Shown here piece after piece: positions 12,410 through 14,384 of a stretch of 14,384 nucleotides of DNA. Source of the DNA: Clostridiaceae bacterium (GTDB lineage Bacteria; Bacillota; Clostridia; Oscillospirales; Butyricicoccaceae); the NCBI GenBank assembly GCA_018383195.1, contig JAGZOP010000054.1, forward strand, positions 1-14,384, written 5' to 3'. A program made the translations under genes and the position numbers. The notes under the pieces are model-generated. The model saw nothing but the letters and a program-made list of their open reading frames with translations, was not told the origin of the DNA and did no database searches. Position 1 is the first letter of the stretch, and each line of letters starts with the position of its first letter.

Positions 12410-12649
12410 TTATAAATAATTCTGAAAAATCTCCTTCATAAAAAGAGGGTGTAAATCTTTATTCACATAATAAATAGGCTTCCCGGAAAGAATAAGTTTT
12501 TTTCTTTCTTCTCTACTCACCGTGCCAATACATAGGATATCTGTTGCATCCTGCATTGCAGAGGATGTGTAAATAAAATACTTCCTTAATTTTTTTATAT
12601 AGTCTTCTTTCTTATTTTCACCACAGTATATATAATATTTTTTCTGCAT
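12410..12649 (-). CDS. Small protein of unknown function (79 aa)
   Basis: A mixed alpha/beta pattern (YYIYCG, a helix, DILCIGTVS, KPIYYVNKD) suggests a small Rossmann-like or TIR-like half domain, but I cannot assign a family. The ribosome binding site before the ATG is weak. It lies in the operon 47 bases after the class B sortase gene and 17 bases before the coiled-coil membrane protein gene. Confidence 0.5.
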   Translation of the reverse strand: MQKKYYIYCGENKKEDYIKKLRKYFIYTSSAMQDATDILCIGTVSREERKKLILSGKPIYYVNKDLHPLFMKEIFQNYL

Positions 12650-12696
12650 TTCTCTTTGCAGGACGCATCTGTTCCCGCTTTCCTTTCTTTGTATCT

Positions 12697-13458
12697 TTAC
12701 TGCAATACAAATTTTTCTTTCTTTAAAGCAAAATTTAACACCAGTCTATGTGTCCCACCGGCTCTGCCATGACACGTTGCCAGCGTAAAAATTTGTGCCG
12801 GTTCTTTTTCTTCATCTGAAGTTTCCAAATCAACGAAACTTCTTTTTTCTAAATTGCTTATAATTTCTTCTGCCTTGCTGCGTTCCCATGTTTTTTCTTC
12901 CAGCTCAAAGATTTCATCTGTATTTTCACATTGAAAAACCGAAATCAACTCTAATTCCTTCGTTCTCTCTTTTGTATAGAAATAAGCTGTTCGATGGGAT
13001 GCCGCATACTCCGTATCCCTATATTTTTTCAGACCGCCAAACATTTGTCCGGAAATCATATTATGTCCGTATAAGCAAACATGGAAATCCTGATTTAGCT
13101 CCACATTTTGAAAGGCAAAGATAGAGCCTAAAGCACTTGCTTTTCCTCGAAAATCTTTTTTTAAATATTCCTGATCCGTGTCTCCTATCAGTACAGGATA
13201 ATCTACCTTTGTTTCCGGTATATAAAGCCAGCCGCTAATCTCACCATTAACCTTTTCTAACGCTTCAAAGTCAATGTATCGATTAAATGGATCATCTGCA
13301 TCCACTTCTTCCTGATTACCGGCTGGGACTTTTACAACCTGTTCCTTTAAGGTTTCACTATTTTCTTCTGCATTAAAAAACAGCAACAGCTCTTTTAGTC
13401 CTAATACCACAAATAGGAAAAGGCAGCATGTCAATATTACATTTATCAGCTTTTTCAT
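12697..13458 (-). CDS. srtB: Class B sortase
   Basis: The 253-residue protein has an N-terminal membrane anchor (about 5-28) and the sortase B fold: ISGWLYIPETKVDYPV (74-89), the catalytic His132 in YGHNM, Cys229 in TLATC, and Arg238 in THRLVL. Length and motif spacing are normal for the class. Sortases cut a C-terminal sorting signal and attach the protein to the cell wall or to a pilus. Its ATG overlaps the stop of the SpaA-like gene by four bases, so the upstream protein with its PQTG signal is the likely substrate. Class B enzymes next to SpaA-like proteins are common on mobile elements of Firmicutes. Confidence 0.9.
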   Translation of the reverse strand: MKKLINVILTCCLFLFVVLGLKELLLFFNAEENSETLKEQVVKVPAGNQEEVDADDPFNRYIDFEALEKVNGEISGWLYIPETKVDYPVLIGDTDQEYLKKDFRGKASALGSIFAFQNVELNQDFHVCLYGHNMISGQMFGGLKKYRDTEYAASHRTAYFYTKERTKELELISVFQCENTDEIFELEEKTWERSKAEEIISNLEKRSFVDLETSDEEKEPAQIFTLATCHGRAGGTHRLVLNFALKKEKFVLQ

Positions 13459-14192
13459 TCTTTTTTCTTTGTTTTTTTCGTTCCTACATTAAGGGCTACC
13501 AAAAGCAATACAATAATCAATGCTCCGGCAAAATATTTCAAAATAGGGCTGTCTAATCCGGTTTGCGGAGCTCCCGGTCTTCCGGGAGAGTCCGTTGTAA
13601 TCCTTCCCGGTTCTGGTTCATGTTTCGGAATTACCTTAATATCATAATTCATTTCGCCCTCTGTTTCATCAAAGGTTGGAATAGAAATCAGAAATGGGGT
13701 TACTTTTTCATATTTTGCTGTATTCGTAGCTTCTAAAAAATATACGCCCACCGGTAAGTCCTGAAAACAGAGCTTTCCATCTTTATCTGTTAATAATACT
13801 TTTTCTGTTGAAAAATCTAAAGCAGCCAGCTTCTCCGCAGCTTCTTCCATATCTTTCGCTGACTCGATAGCATTTAAGTCAATACCGGAAGAAGAAAATT
13901 CATTTTTCAGAACATATTCCCCTTTCGATATTTCTCCTACTTTGGTACAGGAAAATTCCACATTTTCTCGTGAAGTTCCTTTTCTTCCCTCTGTCAGTTC
14001 TACACTAATGCTGCCTTTTCCTTCTGCATCTACCTTTTCCAGCTCTTTTCCAGACATCAGGGAGTTCTCACCTTCTGTTCCTTCGTGGTTTACCAAAGCA
14101 TTACTGCTATTTGCGTACACTTGCATACTAAATACAAATAAAAGGATTGCAGTTAGACATAGCAGAATTTTACTTCTTATTCTTTTTCTCAT
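13455..14192 (-). CDS. SpaA-like cell-wall-anchored surface or pilin protein
   Basis: The 245-residue protein has a signal peptide (basic start, hydrophobic core about 7-22, cut near VYANS), a SpaA/prealbumin-like domain with LTDKDGKLCFQDLPVGVYFLEAT (135-157), a Pro-rich stretch (HEPEPGRITTDSPGRPG), and a sorting signal: APQTG at 208-212, a hydrophobic segment and a basic tail ending KKTKKKE. It sits between a class C and a class B sortase gene and overlaps both, so it is probably a minor pilin or anchor subunit handled by one of them. With a single prealbumin domain it is short for a major pilin. On a conjugative element it could promote mating contact. Confidence 0.85.
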   Translation of the reverse strand: MRKRIRSKILLCLTAILLFVFSMQVYANSSNALVNHEGTEGENSLMSGKELEKVDAEGKGSISVELTEGRKGTSRENVEFSCTKVGEISKGEYVLKNEFSSSGIDLNAIESAKDMEEAAEKLAALDFSTEKVLLTDKDGKLCFQDLPVGVYFLEATNTAKYEKVTPFLISIPTFDETEGEMNYDIKVIPKHEPEPGRITTDSPGRPGAPQTGLDSPILKYFAGALIIVLLLVALNVGTKKTKKKE

Positions 14193-14384
14193 ACTTTTTC
14201 CTCCTAAAAAAAGAAATTGATCCGGCTACAATAAAAAGAAACGGCAACAGCAAAAAGAAAATTTCCCGAAAAGAAGGCAACTTCTTCTCAATACTGTCAT
14301 ATTCCACTTTTTCATAGGGAACTCGTTCCCCTGTTACAACCAATCTCTGTGTGTTAATTCCATAAGGGGTACAGGTTATTAAGG
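14170..14384 (-). CDS. Class C (pilin) sortase, C-terminal part
   Basis: The frame enters from the right edge and ends at 14170. It begins LITCTPYGINTQRLVV, which is the active-site Cys and Arg block of class C sortases (TLxTCTPYGxNTHRLLV), here with Gln for the usual His. It then has GERVPYE, a hydrophobic C-terminal segment (FFLLLPFLFIVAGSISFF) and a basic tail, as in pilus-building sortases, which have a second membrane anchor. Its last 23 bases overlap the start of the SpaA-like gene, whose ribosome binding site AGGAGG lies inside this frame. The gene continues outside the window. Confidence 0.85.
   Translation of the reverse strand, partial: LITCTPYGINTQRLVVTGERVPYEKVEYDSIEKKLPSFREIFFLLLPFLFIVAGSISFFRRKKYEKKNKK

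Overview
The window is AT-rich (roughly two thirds A+T by eye) and Gram-positive in style: GGAGG ribosome binding sites, TTGACA/TATAAT promoters, sortases and a DUF5688 protein. This points to a Clostridia host, most likely a gut Lachnospiraceae. The gene content is that of a mobile element, either a conjugative plasmid or a plasmid-like integrative element: a Rep_3-type replication initiator, an ArdC-type antirestriction protein, a RadC-like JAB protein, an adenine/cytosine-N4 type methylase, a TOPRIM primase-like protein, and a long one-strand operon ending in a sortase/pilin locus. No relaxase, coupling protein or integrase is visible, so the element continues outside the window.

Layout. 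1-900: replication initiator with an operator-like inverted repeat across its promoter and ribosome binding site. 900-2220: two palindromes, then a DUF5688 protein and a small unknown protein on the minus strand. 2285-2522: a gene-free, MITE-like nested inverted repeat. 2670-3189: a RelB/DinJ antitoxin and a frameshifted YoeB-type toxin. 3275-4810: a methylase-like protein and a RadC/JAB protein on the minus strand. 4856-5062: a second nested hairpin element. 5166-7282: a small controlled locus in which a Cro/CI-like regulator sits between two 64-bp inverted repeats; each repeat carries an outward promoter with a palindrome in its spacer. Leftward lies a small membrane protein. Rightward lies an operon of small acidic proteins, a half-length Cas8b-like protein with no other cas gene in view, and a ribbon-helix-helix protein. 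7295-7528: a consensus promoter and a 51-residue protein, then a third large hairpin (7674-7788). 7801-14384: a compact minus-strand operon (class C sortase, SpaA-like surface protein, class B sortase, small protein, coiled-coil membrane protein, TOPRIM protein, pseudo-ATPase, small membrane protein, small protein, ArdC/metallopeptidase).

Main inference. The methylase, the Cas8b-like protein with its neighbours and the ArdC protein together look like a counter-defence region of a mobile element. The Cas8b-like protein matches the N-terminal half of the type I-B Cascade large subunit, is cleanly bounded, and sits beside a helix-turn-helix regulator with symmetric operators, as anti-CRISPR genes sit beside Aca regulators. 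A Cas8b-derived inhibitor of type I-B CRISPR is therefore the leading hypothesis. It rests on motif recognition by eye and needs a profile search. A second theme is an unusual density of large palindromes: four copies of an 18-bp palindrome core, three nested hairpin elements of 115-238 bp, and the 64-bp repeat pair.
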